Source: Thiohalocapsa halophila
GTDB taxonomy: Bacteria > Pseudomonadota > Gammaproteobacteria > Chromatiales > Chromatiaceae
Length of the DNA: 42,110 nucleotides
Reading direction: 5' to 3'
Assembly (NCBI RefSeq): GCF_016583825.1
Contig: NZ_NRRV01000051.1
Coordinates: 1-42,110, forward strand
Shown in pieces: positions 28,672 through 36,079 of the stretch. The position numbers were made by a program, and so were the translations under genes. Within the stretch, counting starts at the first letter, position 1. Every line of letters begins with the position of its first letter. A model generated the notes under the pieces. The model worked only from the letters and a program-made list of their open reading frames with translations, did not search any database and was not told the DNA's origin.

Positions 28672-30043
28672 GGCCGCGCGCCAGGCGCTGGCGGACGCCG
28701 TCGGCGCCGGCGGCCTGCTCACCGACCCCGCCGACTGCTGGCCCTACGGCTACGACAACAGCCGCCGGCAGTGCCTGCCGCAGGCGGTGGCCTTCGTCAC
28801 CGACGCCGAGCAGGTGGCCGCCGTGGTGCGGGTCTGCAACGCGCACCGCATCCCGCTCACCGCCCGTGGGCTCGGCACCGGCACCACCGGCGCCACGGTG
28901 CCGGAGCCGGGCGGCGTGGTCGTCTCCTTCGAGCGCATGAGCCGCATCCTCGCCATCGACCCGGCGAACCGCCTGGCCGTGGTGGAGCCCGGGGTGGTGA
29001 ACGACGACCTCCAGCGCGCGGCGGCCGAGCACGGCTTCTTCTGGCCGCCGGACCCCACCAGCGCCGCGGTGTGCACCATCGGCGGCAACCTCGCCTACAA
29101 CGCCGCCGGCCCCAAGGCCGTCAAATACGGCACGCCGCGGGAGAATACCCTGGGGCTCGAGGCCGTCACCGGCACCGGCGAGCGGCTGCGCACCGGCGTC
29201 ATGACCAGCAAGGGCGTAGTGGGCTACGACCTGACTAGGCTCATCATCGGCTCCGAGGGGACGCTGGCCCTGGTGACCCGGGCGACGCTGAAGCTCACGC
29301 CCCTGCCGGAGGCCAAGCGCACCCTGCGCGCCACCTACCGCGACATCCACAGCGCCGCCGCCGCGGTGGCCGCCATCATGGCCCAGCCCATCACCCCCTG
29401 CGCGCTGGAGTTCATGGACGCCGCCGCCATCGACATGGTGCGCCGGTTTTCCGACTTGGGCGTGCCGGACGGCACCGGTGCGCTCCTGATGATCGAGGTG
29501 GACGGCCCCGCCGACTGCGTGGACGCGGCCGCCGAGGACGTGGGCGCCGCCGCGCGCAACGACGGACTCATCGAGCTCGCCGTCGCCGCCGACAAGGACG
29601 AGATCGCAGCTTTGTGGCGCACGCGCAAGGCGCTGTCGCCGGCGCTGCGCCACGTGGCGCCGAAGAAGATCAACGAGGACGTGGTGGTGCCCGTGGCCCG
29701 CATCGCCACCTTCATCGACGGCCTGGAGCACCTCTCGCGCGAGCACGCCATCACCATCGTCAACTTCGGCCACGCCGGCAACGGCAACATCCATGTCAAC
29801 CTCCTGGTGAACCCCGACGACCCCGACGAAATGGCCCGCGCCGCCGTTTGCCTGAGCGCCGTCTTCGACCTGGTCGTCGAGCTCGGCGGCACCCTCTCCG
29901 GCGAGCACGGCGTGGGCCTGGAGAAGCGCGACTTCGTCGACCGCGAGCTGGACCCTGTGGCCATGGACCTCATGCGCGCCATCAAGCGCCAGTTCGACCC
30001 CAACGGCATCCTCAACCCGGGCAAGGGCTTGCCGCCTGCCTGA
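28622..30043 (+). CDS. FAD-linked oxidase, GlcD / D-lactate dehydrogenase type
   Basis: 473-residue flavoprotein of the FAD_binding_4 plus FAD-oxidase C-terminal family (COG0277). The FAD PP-loop region RGLGTGTTGATVPEPGG at about 82-98, GGNLAYNAAGPKAVKYG, and the C-terminal VNFGHAGNGNIHVNLLV and GGTLSGEHGVGLEKRDF are diagnostic. It probably oxidises D-lactate, glycolate or a similar 2-hydroxy acid, passing electrons to quinone; the substrate cannot be read off. The only usable upstream start is TTG 28622, 50 bp inside the lipoprotein gene; no ATG or GTG precedes the conserved region in frame. The ending NPNGILNPGKG-like motif (PNGILNPGKGLPPA) is typical. Confidence 0.9.
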   Translation: MNTSSPNARPNQPPLPEAARQALADAVGAGGLLTDPADCWPYGYDNSRRQCLPQAVAFVTDAEQVAAVVRVCNAHRIPLTARGLGTGTTGATVPEPGGVVVSFERMSRILAIDPANRLAVVEPGVVNDDLQRAAAEHGFFWPPDPTSAAVCTIGGNLAYNAAGPKAVKYGTPRENTLGLEAVTGTGERLRTGVMTSKGVVGYDLTRLIIGSEGTLALVTRATLKLTPLPEAKRTLRATYRDIHSAAAAVAAIMAQPITPCALEFMDAAAIDMVRRFSDLGVPDGTGALLMIEVDGPADCVDAAAEDVGAAARNDGLIELAVAADKDEIAALWRTRKALSPALRHVAPKKINEDVVVPVARIATFIDGLEHLSREHAITIVNFGHAGNGNIHVNLLVNPDDPDEMARAAVCLSAVFDLVVELGGTLSGEHGVGLEKRDFVDRELDPVAMDLMRAIKRQFDPNGILNPGKGLPPA

Positions 30044-30175
30044 GCACAGGCTCACGTCCTAGCGTGGCGGCGTGGCGATACTGGAATTTACACATCCAAG
30101 CACACCAATCAGGGTGCCAAACATACGCACAAACATCGAGCTACGACCACAAGGCATTGCGCACGGAAGACTAAC

Positions 30176-30262
30176 GTGTATCTGATCGATACCTCGGTAT
30201 GGATCGACAGCCTGCGCAATCAGGACAACGCAGCTGGCAAGATCCGACCGCCGCCTCCATAA
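30176..30262 (+). pseudogene. Truncated PIN-domain (VapC-like) toxin relic
   Basis: GTG 30176 opens a 28-codon frame beginning VYLIDTSVWIDSLRNQDNAA. YLIDTSVWIDSLR is the classic VapC N-terminus with the first catalytic Asp. The frame then ends at TAA 30262, whereas real PIN toxins have about 130 residues, so the gene has lost its remaining acidic residues. The surrounding 30070-30290 is visibly AT-richer than the region. No intact antitoxin is seen upstream. Confidence 0.75.
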
Positions 30263-30296
30263 CCTGGGCAACGCCAAGCTTTCTGCACAGCCCAAA

Positions 30297-31163
30297 ATGC
30301 TCCTCCTGCTCGACAACGGCTCCCGCCGCCCCGCCGCGACCCGCAATCTCCGCCGCCTCGCCCACCACTTGAGCGAGCAGCTCGGCACCGAGGTCCAGCC
30401 CGTCTCCGCCCTGCATGCCTCGCGCATTCCGCCCGAGGAGCTGGACGGCATGCCGGCGCAGACGCTGGAGCCCTTCCTGCGTGCGCAGGTGGCCGCCGGC
30501 GAGGATAGCTTCGGCATCGTGCCGCTCTTCTTCGGGCCGAGCCGGGCCATCAGCGCCTTCGTGCCCGAGGTCGCAGGCCGGGTCGCCGCCGAGGTGGGCC
30601 CGCTGGAGGTGCGGGTGGCCGATGCGCTGTGCCCGCTGCCGGCGGGCGAGCCGCTGTTGGTGGAGATCCTCGCCGATCAGGTCCGCAGGGTTTTGCCGGC
30701 GCACGGCAGCCCTGCCGTCGACGTCCTGCTGGTGGACCACGGCTCGCCGCTGCCGGCGGTGACCGCGGTGCGCCATTGGCTCGCCGAGGGCTTGGCTGCG
30801 GCGCTGGCCGACACGCCCGACACCAAGATCGAAGTCGGCGAGGCAGTCATGGAGCGCCGCGAAGGCGCCGAGTACGCCTTCAACGGCCGCCTGCTCGCCG
30901 AGGCCCTGGCGGAGCTGGGCGCAGCGGCCTCAGGCGAGCAGCCCCGGCAGGTGGTGCTGGCCATGGAGTTCATCTCCCCCGGCCGGCATGCGGGACCCGG
31001 CGGCGACATCGCCGACATCGTCGCCGAGGCCGAGGCCGCCCACCCCGGGCTCCAAGTCCGCATCAGTGAGCTGATCGGCGAGCATCCGCGATTCGTCGAT
31101 CTGCTCGCCGCACGCGCCGCGGGCCTCGAGGAACGCGGGCCTATCGAGCTGCCGCAAGGGTGA
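30297..31163 (+). CDS. CbiX/SirB-like chelatase-family protein (two tandem domains)
   Basis: 288-residue protein resembling sirohydrochlorin/cobalt chelatases. Domain 1 starts LLLLDNGSRRPAATRNLRRLA and contains PLFFGPSRAISAFVPEV; domain 2 starts VLLVDHGSPLPAVTAVR and contains EFISPGRHAGPGGDIADI. In domain 1 the residue usually His in the chelatase GHGS motif is Asn (DNGS), while domain 2 keeps HGS. It may therefore be a chelatase with one working site, or a divergent CbiX-like protein of unknown metal or substrate. ATG 30297 lies 34 bp after the toxin relic. No cobalamin or siroheme genes are adjacent. Confidence 0.75.
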   Translation: MLLLLDNGSRRPAATRNLRRLAHHLSEQLGTEVQPVSALHASRIPPEELDGMPAQTLEPFLRAQVAAGEDSFGIVPLFFGPSRAISAFVPEVAGRVAAEVGPLEVRVADALCPLPAGEPLLVEILADQVRRVLPAHGSPAVDVLLVDHGSPLPAVTAVRHWLAEGLAAALADTPDTKIEVGEAVMERREGAEYAFNGRLLAEALAELGAAASGEQPRQVVLAMEFISPGRHAGPGGDIADIVAEAEAAHPGLQVRISELIGEHPRFVDLLAARAAGLEERGPIELPQG

Positions 31164-31239
31164 CCCTGAATTCAGACATCCGATCACGCAGAGCGGACGT
31201 TGATGAAATAGGTGGCGAAGCGCCTGCGATGATCCCACA

Positions 31240-31779
31240 ATGCGCGCCCCATCTCGGTCCGACGCGCATCCCTCACCCGTGAAGCACTGGCTCTGGCTCT
31301 CTCTCGTCGTCCTGCTGCTGGACCAGGCCAGCAAGTGGCTGGTGCTCGCGTGGCTCGAGCCCTACCAGGTGGTCGAGCTGGTGCCGAATCTGAATCTGAC
31401 GCTGATGTTCAACACCGGCGCCGCCTTCAGCCTGCTGTCGGACGCCGGCGGCTGGCAGCGCTGGCTGTTCGCGGCCTTCGCGCTGGCGGTGACCCTGGTG
31501 CTGGTGGTCTGGCTGCTGCGCCTGAAGCCGGGCGAGGGCTGGCTCGCGGCGGGGCTCGCGCTCATCGTCGGCGGCGCCGTGGGCAACCTGGTGGATCGCA
31601 TGCTGCTGGGGCACGTGGTGGACTTCATCCAGGTCTACCTGCCCTTCATTCCGCTGGCGCTGTTCAATCCCTGGCCGTCATTCAACGTCGCCGACAGTGC
31701 CATCACCATCGGCGTGGTGATGCTGATTATCGAAAGCCTGAGGGGCGAGCGCAGACACGACACCGCGGCCGAGCGCTGA
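31240..31779 (+). CDS. lspA: Lipoprotein signal peptidase LspA
   Basis: Aspartic peptidase of the inner membrane that removes prolipoprotein signal peptides after Lgt. The 179-residue protein has four membrane helices and the conserved motifs LLDQASKWLV, MFNTGAAFSLL, GNLVDR, and the catalytic Asp blocks GHVVDF (Asp128) and FNVADSAI (Asp152). ATG 31240 is used; GTG 31279 would remove a 13-residue polar extension. Unusually, ileS, which normally precedes lspA, is not upstream; a CbiX-like gene is. Confidence 0.97.
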   Translation: MRAPSRSDAHPSPVKHWLWLSLVVLLLDQASKWLVLAWLEPYQVVELVPNLNLTLMFNTGAAFSLLSDAGGWQRWLFAAFALAVTLVLVVWLLRLKPGEGWLAAGLALIVGGAVGNLVDRMLLGHVVDFIQVYLPFIPLALFNPWPSFNVADSAITIGVVMLIIESLRGERRHDTAAER

Positions 31780-31832
31780 ATCGGCGGCGACTGCCCGCCC
31801 TCGAGCCGCTTCGCGCACTGCTTTACCGCTTT

Positions 31833-31873
31833 GACCCCGCGAGCACCGCCGGCGGGATGCCGGCGCGGGGGTC
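31833..31873. terminator. Hairpin between convergent lspA and yggX
   Basis: GACCCCGCG (31833-31841) pairs with CGCGGGGGTC (31864-31873, one extra G), and inside it GCCGGC pairs with GCCGGC around a 5-base loop. The stem lies between convergent genes and may serve as a bidirectional terminator, although no T-run follows on either strand. Confidence 0.5.
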
Positions 31874-31899
31874 AGCGGCTGCGGATCAGCGACTGGGGG

Positions 31900-32172
31900 T
31901 CATTCCTTGGGCGGCACGTAGCCTTCGGGCATCGCGGCTCCCTCGCCGAAGAAGTACTTCTCCATCTGCTCCTCCAGGAACTTGCGCGCCTTCGGGTCCA
32001 TGGGGCTCAGGCGGTTTTCGTTGATGAGCATGGTCTGGTGCTTCAGCCAGTCGCCCCAGGCCTGCTTGGAGACGTGCTCGAACACGCGCTTGCCGATCTC
32101 GCCGGGGTAGGGCTGGCGCTCCAGTCCTTCGGCCTCGTGGCCGAGCTTCACGCACTGAACCATTCGTGTCAT
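31900..32172 (-). CDS. yggX: YggX-type Fe(2+)-trafficking / oxidative-stress protein
   Basis: 90-residue member of the YggX family, which protects iron-sulfur clusters from oxidation and is SoxRS-controlled in enterobacteria. Conserved residues include Cys7 (TRMVQCVKLG), LERQPYPGEIGKRVFEHVSKQAW, QTMLINENRLSPMDPKARKFLEEQM and the FFGEG segment. ATG 32172 overlaps the mutY stop (ATGA); ATG 32163 is an alternative. The mutY-yggX pair is conserved in gammaproteobacteria and fits: MutY carries a [4Fe-4S] cluster. Confidence 0.97.
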   Translation of the reverse strand: MTRMVQCVKLGHEAEGLERQPYPGEIGKRVFEHVSKQAWGDWLKHQTMLINENRLSPMDPKARKFLEEQMEKYFFGEGAAMPEGYVPPKE

Positions 32173-33383
32173 TGGGCTTCTCCGTTGTCGTGGGATGCGG
32201 TGCGGGCATCGGCGCTTTGCAGCTGGGCGACGGCGTCGTCGAGGAGCCGACGGATGGGCGCCGGCAGTCCGAGGTCGCCGGGTTGCGCCGGGTCCACCCA
32301 CAGGCCCCCTAGCGCCTCGGCGACCCGGTCCGCCGTCGCCGACCCGGCGGCGCCCGCAGGCGGCGCTTGGTCTCCGGGGAGATTCAGCAGCACCGCGTCG
32401 ATGTCCAAGTGAAAGTGGGTGAAGGAATGCCTGCGCGGAGCCAGCATTTCAAGCCGCGCCGGGCCCGTGCCCAGGCGCTGCCGGCACCAGTCCGCGGCGG
32501 CGTCGGCGACGGGCCGCTCCGGCTGCGGCTGCGCCAGCGCCGGCGGCACCCAAAGACCGCCCCAGACGCCGCTGGGCGCTCGGCGCTCCAGGAGCAGGCG
32601 CCCGTCCGGCGCCACCACCAGCAGCAGACAGGTGCGGCGCACCGGGTTGTCGCGCTTCGGCTTGGGCGCCGGATAGTCGCGCTGGGCGCCTTGGTGCAGT
32701 GCGATGCAATGCGCCGCGACGGGACAGCGCCCGCACGCAGGCGAGGTGCGGGTGCACAGGGTGGCGCCGAGGTCCATCATCGCCTGGTTGTAGGCGGCGA
32801 CCCGCGCCGCGGGCGTCAGAGCGTCGGCGAGCCGCCAGAGCCGGGCCAGCACATCGTTCTTGCCGGGCCACCCCGGCACCGCGAAGCAGCGCGCCAGCAC
32901 CCGCTTGCAATTGCCGTCCAGGATGGGCTCGCGCTCGCCATGGGCCAGGGAGCGAATGGCGCCGGCGGTGGAGCGGCCGATGCCCGGCAGTGCCGTCAGG
33001 GACGCCATGTCCCGCGGCAGCTCCCCGCCGTGCTCGGCCATCACCAGGCGGGCAGCCTTGTGCAGATTGCGGGCGCGGGCGTAGTAGCCGAGACCGGACC
33101 ACAGGTGCAGCACGGCGTCCTGGTCCGCCGCCGCCAGCGCCGCCGGGTCCGGGAAGCGCGCCATGAAGCGCTCGAAGTAGGGAATCACCACGGCCACCTG
33201 CGTCTGCTGGAGCATGATCTCCGAGACCCAGACCCGATAGGGCGTCGCCGGGCGCTGCCAGGGCAGACCCTTGCGGCCGTGCTCGTCGAACCAGGCCAGC
33301 AGCGCCGCGGCGAAGTGCGCCGCCTGCCATGGCTCCGCGGGCAGCTCCGCGAGGAGATCGGTCCGGTTTGCGCGCGGCTGCAT
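32169..33383 (-). CDS. mutY: A/G-specific adenine glycosylase MutY
   Basis: Base-excision enzyme that removes adenine mispaired with 8-oxoguanine. The 404-residue protein has the helix-hairpin-helix GPD domain (about 25-235), catalytic Glu55 in SEIMLQQTQV, the HhH motif ALPGIGRSTAGAI with Asp in ILDGNCKRVL, the [4Fe-4S] motif C-x6-C-x2-C-x5-C (CTRTSPACGRCPVAAHC), and a C-terminal MutT-like 8-oxoG recognition domain (about 255-390). ATG 33383 chosen over TTG 33398. It complements the MutT-type protein encoded at 1662-2654. Confidence 0.97.
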   Translation of the reverse strand: MQPRANRTDLLAELPAEPWQAAHFAAALLAWFDEHGRKGLPWQRPATPYRVWVSEIMLQQTQVAVVIPYFERFMARFPDPAALAAADQDAVLHLWSGLGYYARARNLHKAARLVMAEHGGELPRDMASLTALPGIGRSTAGAIRSLAHGEREPILDGNCKRVLARCFAVPGWPGKNDVLARLWRLADALTPAARVAAYNQAMMDLGATLCTRTSPACGRCPVAAHCIALHQGAQRDYPAPKPKRDNPVRRTCLLLVVAPDGRLLLERRAPSGVWGGLWVPPALAQPQPERPVADAAADWCRQRLGTGPARLEMLAPRRHSFTHFHLDIDAVLLNLPGDQAPPAGAAGSATADRVAEALGGLWVDPAQPGDLGLPAPIRRLLDDAVAQLQSADARTASHDNGEAQ

Positions 33384-33404
33384 CGAGTCGCCTGCCAAGC
33401 GGGC

Positions 33405-35540
33405 TTAGAGCCCGAACAGGTTGCGCAGGCCCTCTTCCAGGCCCTGCACCCCAGTGGCGTCCTCCAGCTGCTCCAGCACGTTGCCGTCGCCGTCCAGGTG
33501 ACGGCGGGCGGCGCGGCGCGCGGCCTCGGCCACGGCGGGGCCGAGCTCGGCATCCACCTCGGGCGCGGTGACGGGGCCCGTGATGCGGATCGGTACCTGG
33601 ATACCGGCGAGGCCCTTCAAATCCGGCCCGTCCGGCGGCTGCACCAGGGTCGCGGTGACATCGGCCTGCACGCGCTCCGCGGGCAGGTCCAGGGCGCCGG
33701 TGCCGGCGAGGGCGAAGAGCCGCACGCGGCCGTCGATGTCTTGACTGCGGAAGACGCCGTCCTCGCCGTCGGCGCTGAGCCCCAGCCGCGAGATGGCGAG
33801 GGTGTCCGGCGTGACCTCGATGCCGACGGTGGACAGCAGCGGCCCGAAGCTCGCAGCCGCCCGGTCCAGCGCCGCCAGCCGGCCGTTTGCCACGCGCAGG
33901 CGCAGGCTGCCGGAGAGGTCGCGGCGCAACGCTTCCGTATCGCTGCCGGCGGCGGCGAGCTCCGCGGTCAGATAGGCGGTGCCCGTCATCTGCGGCTCTC
34001 CCTGGAGGTCTGTCAGCAGTGCGCCGAGGTCGGCGCCCGTCGCCTCGCCGCGCAGCGTCTGTCGAGGGGGTGCGGCGGGGCGCTGCATGCGCTCGATTCG
34101 GGCCTTGAGGGTGCCGCCGTAGAAGGCGCCAGCGGCGATGTCCAGGACGGTGTGTCGGCCCTGCTGGAGCGCGTTGACGCCGAGATCGCCGTAGGCGAGC
34201 GCGCCCGCCCGCAGCGACTCGGCGCCCAGATCCAGCACCAGGTCCGCTGCATCCGGCCCCTGCGGCAGCGCCGGCAAATCCGGTTGCGCCGGGCCGGGTG
34301 CCGCCGCCTCGGCGATGGCTGCGCAGTCGGCGCCGGCCAGGCTGGAAGCCGCGGCGTCCGGGGCGCTCTGTGCCGGCGCCCGCAGGTAGGGATCGAGGTC
34401 CAGCCGGTCCAGGCGCAGCGCCGCCGCGGCCCGGGGCGCTTGGCCCAGCCGCAGGCTGGCGGCGGCGCGGGCCTGGCTGTCGTCCAGGCGCAGCGCCAGG
34501 GGTGCGACGTCGAGCCGACCCGCGACGAGCTCGACATCGACGGCGGCGGCGACACACCGCAGGCGGTCCGCCGCGCCGGGGATGGGATCGTCCAGGTGGC
34601 GGGCGAGCCAGCGGCGCAGGTCCAGCGGCGCGAGCCTGAACCGAGCGCGGGCGGCGCCGACGGCGGATCGCGGCGCCGCGCCGGTGGCGGGCTCCAGGAC
34701 TAGCTCCCCGCGCAGGTCCAGCTCACCCTCGGACAGCGCCAGGCCGCTCACGCGCCAGACCCCGGGGGCATTGCGCACGGCGCGCTCGGCGCTCAGCACC
34801 GGCGTCACGCCGAGCAGCGAGCCCAAGCGCAGATCGGCGCCCGCGAGCCGCAGCGGGGCCAGCGTCAGCGCCGGCAGGTCATCGGTCTCGGCCTGCGCGC
34901 CGAAGGTCAGGGTGCCGGCGAGGCGGCCGTCGTCGGTGATCAGCGGCAACAGCGCCAACACGGTGATCGGACCGGTGCCCGCCGAGCGCGGCGGCCGGCC
35001 GGGCTCGCCAAAGACGGGCCAGCTGAGCCGCCGGGCGCCCGCCGGATAGCGCAGGGTCAGCTCGGCGTCCCGCACCTCGGCGCTCGGTAAGCTCAGCGCC
35101 GCGAGCCAGTGGGGCATAGAGGGGGGCATGCGGGGGGGCGACATCCGGCGACGGGTCGGGGTCATCGATTGCAGGGCGATGCCGTCGGCCTGCAAGAGCA
35201 CGGGCTCCGCGCGGCCCGACAGCAAAGGCGCCAGCGCCAGCTCCAGGCGCATGCGCTCGGCTGCGGCGAGCGGTGCCGCGGTATCACTGCCCGCCGCCAG
35301 GACGCGCACCGGACCCAGCACGATGCGCGGACGGGGCAGCAGGCGCAGATCGGCGACGGCGCCCACCCGCACCGGCAGGCCGAGCGCCAGACTCGCCTCC
35401 GCCTGGATACGCTCGCGCAGGGCCTCGCGGTCCACCAACGCCGGCGCGGCGGCGAGCAGCGCCGCCAGCACCAGCGCCAGTGCGCCCGCGGCGACCAACG
35501 CGACCCGCAGCGCTCGGCGCCTATCCGGCCCGGCGCTCAT
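33405..35540 (-). CDS. AsmA family protein
   Basis: 711-residue member of the AsmA superfamily, whose members span the periplasm as lipid-transport-like proteins or affect outer-membrane assembly. It has an N-terminal membrane helix (about 11-33) followed by the AsmA pattern ALVDREALRERIQAEASLALG and VGAVADLRLLPRPRIVLG. The C-terminal AsmA_2-like region (about 490-690) includes GEATGADLGALLTDLQG and LSGSLRLRVANGRLAALD. Beta-strand repeats dominate the middle. ATG 35540 overlaps the DUF2007 stop (ATGA). Near mutY-yggX, as in other gammaproteobacteria. Confidence 0.9.
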   Translation of the reverse strand: MSAGPDRRRALRVALVAAGALALVLAALLAAAPALVDREALRERIQAEASLALGLPVRVGAVADLRLLPRPRIVLGPVRVLAAGSDTAAPLAAAERMRLELALAPLLSGRAEPVLLQADGIALQSMTPTRRRMSPPRMPPSMPHWLAALSLPSAEVRDAELTLRYPAGARRLSWPVFGEPGRPPRSAGTGPITVLALLPLITDDGRLAGTLTFGAQAETDDLPALTLAPLRLAGADLRLGSLLGVTPVLSAERAVRNAPGVWRVSGLALSEGELDLRGELVLEPATGAAPRSAVGAARARFRLAPLDLRRWLARHLDDPIPGAADRLRCVAAAVDVELVAGRLDVAPLALRLDDSQARAAASLRLGQAPRAAAALRLDRLDLDPYLRAPAQSAPDAAASSLAGADCAAIAEAAAPGPAQPDLPALPQGPDAADLVLDLGAESLRAGALAYGDLGVNALQQGRHTVLDIAAGAFYGGTLKARIERMQRPAAPPRQTLRGEATGADLGALLTDLQGEPQMTGTAYLTAELAAAGSDTEALRRDLSGSLRLRVANGRLAALDRAAASFGPLLSTVGIEVTPDTLAISRLGLSADGEDGVFRSQDIDGRVRLFALAGTGALDLPAERVQADVTATLVQPPDGPDLKGLAGIQVPIRITGPVTAPEVDAELGPAVAEAARRAARRHLDGDGNVLEQLEDATGVQGLEEGLRNLFGL

Positions 35541-35848
35541 GGGCGCTCACCGCCGCAGCGCCAGCAGATGTCGAAGCTGCCGTCTACCAGCTCGCCGCAG
35601 CCGTGGCAGACCCAGGAGCCGGCGGGCTCACGATGCTGATCGTCCAGAAAGCGCCCGAGGAGCTCACGGGCGCGCTCGAGGTCGTCGTCGTGGACGATCC
35701 ACACGGTCGGGTAGACATCCGCCGGCAGCTCGCCGATGGCGCCCGTGAGGTAGTCGCCGAGGATGGTGTTGTCGACCAGATGGCGGTCGAGGAAGTCGCT
35801 CAGCAGCTGGGCCTCGATACGGTTGGCGGCCTGGTAGAGTCGCTGCAT
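35537..35848 (-). CDS. DUF2007-domain protein with zinc ribbon
   Basis: 103-residue protein. The N-terminal ~70 residues match DUF2007 (RLYQAANRIEAQLLSDFLDR, GAIGELPADVYPTVWIVHDD), a domain distantly related to PII-like folds and annotated as a putative signal-transducing protein. The C-terminal ~30 residues are a zinc ribbon with two C-x2-C pairs (CHGCGE, CWRCGG). Start ATG 35848 is 14 bp after the tRNA 3' end, so both probably share one transcript. No experimentally defined function is known to me. Confidence 0.88.
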   Translation of the reverse strand: MQRLYQAANRIEAQLLSDFLDRHLVDNTILGDYLTGAIGELPADVYPTVWIVHDDDLERARELLGRFLDDQHREPAGSWVCHGCGELVDGSFDICWRCGGERP

Positions 35849-35862
35849 GACGGCGGGGAAGC

Positions 35863-35936
35863 TGGAGCGGGTGATGGGAATCGAACCCACGTCATCAGCT
35901 TGGGAAGCTGAGGTTCTACCATTGAACTACACCCGC
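35863..35936 (-). tRNA. tRNA-Gly (anticodon CCC)
   Basis: 74-nt sequence ending in encoded CCA. The acceptor GCGGGTG/CACCCGC, D arm GTTC/GAAC, anticodon stem TCAGC/GCTGA with loop TTCCCAA (anticodon CCC, reading GGG), and T arm with TTCGATT loop are all consistent; the sequence closely resembles E. coli glyU. It is the first element of the unit tRNA-DUF2007-asmA-mutY-yggX. Confidence 0.97.
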
Positions 35937-35947
35937 GTGGGCGGATG

Positions 35948-35977
35948 ATTGTAGGCACGAGTTGGTTGCCGCGGCAA
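35948..35977 (-). promoter_or_regulatory. Promoter of the tRNA-Gly unit
   Basis: On the minus strand TTGCCG (35972-35977) and TACAAT (35948-35953) are separated by 18 bases. Transcription would start near 35941, about 5 bases before the tRNA 5' end. Confidence 0.75.
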
Positions 35978-36013
35978 GGGCCGGGCGCGGGGCGAGCGAT
36001 GAATTGAAGGAAA

Positions 36014-36076
36014 GGGCTGAGGGCTGAGGACGGGGGCTTGCGACTGAAGGTGTCTTGCTTGGCCCTCCGCCCTCCG
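36014..36076. repeat. Two-block 7-bp-period inverted repeat (copy 2)
   Basis: GGGCTGA occurs twice in tandem (36014-36027) and, after 35 bp, CCCTCCG twice (36063-36076). GAGGGCTGAGG in the left block matches the reverse complement of the right block (GAGGGCGGAGGG) at all but one position, so a stem of about 11 bp can form. The arrangement and orientation are the same as at 21486-21626. It ends four bases before the acyl-CoA synthetase stop codon. Confidence 0.75.
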
Positions 36077-36079
36077 AGC

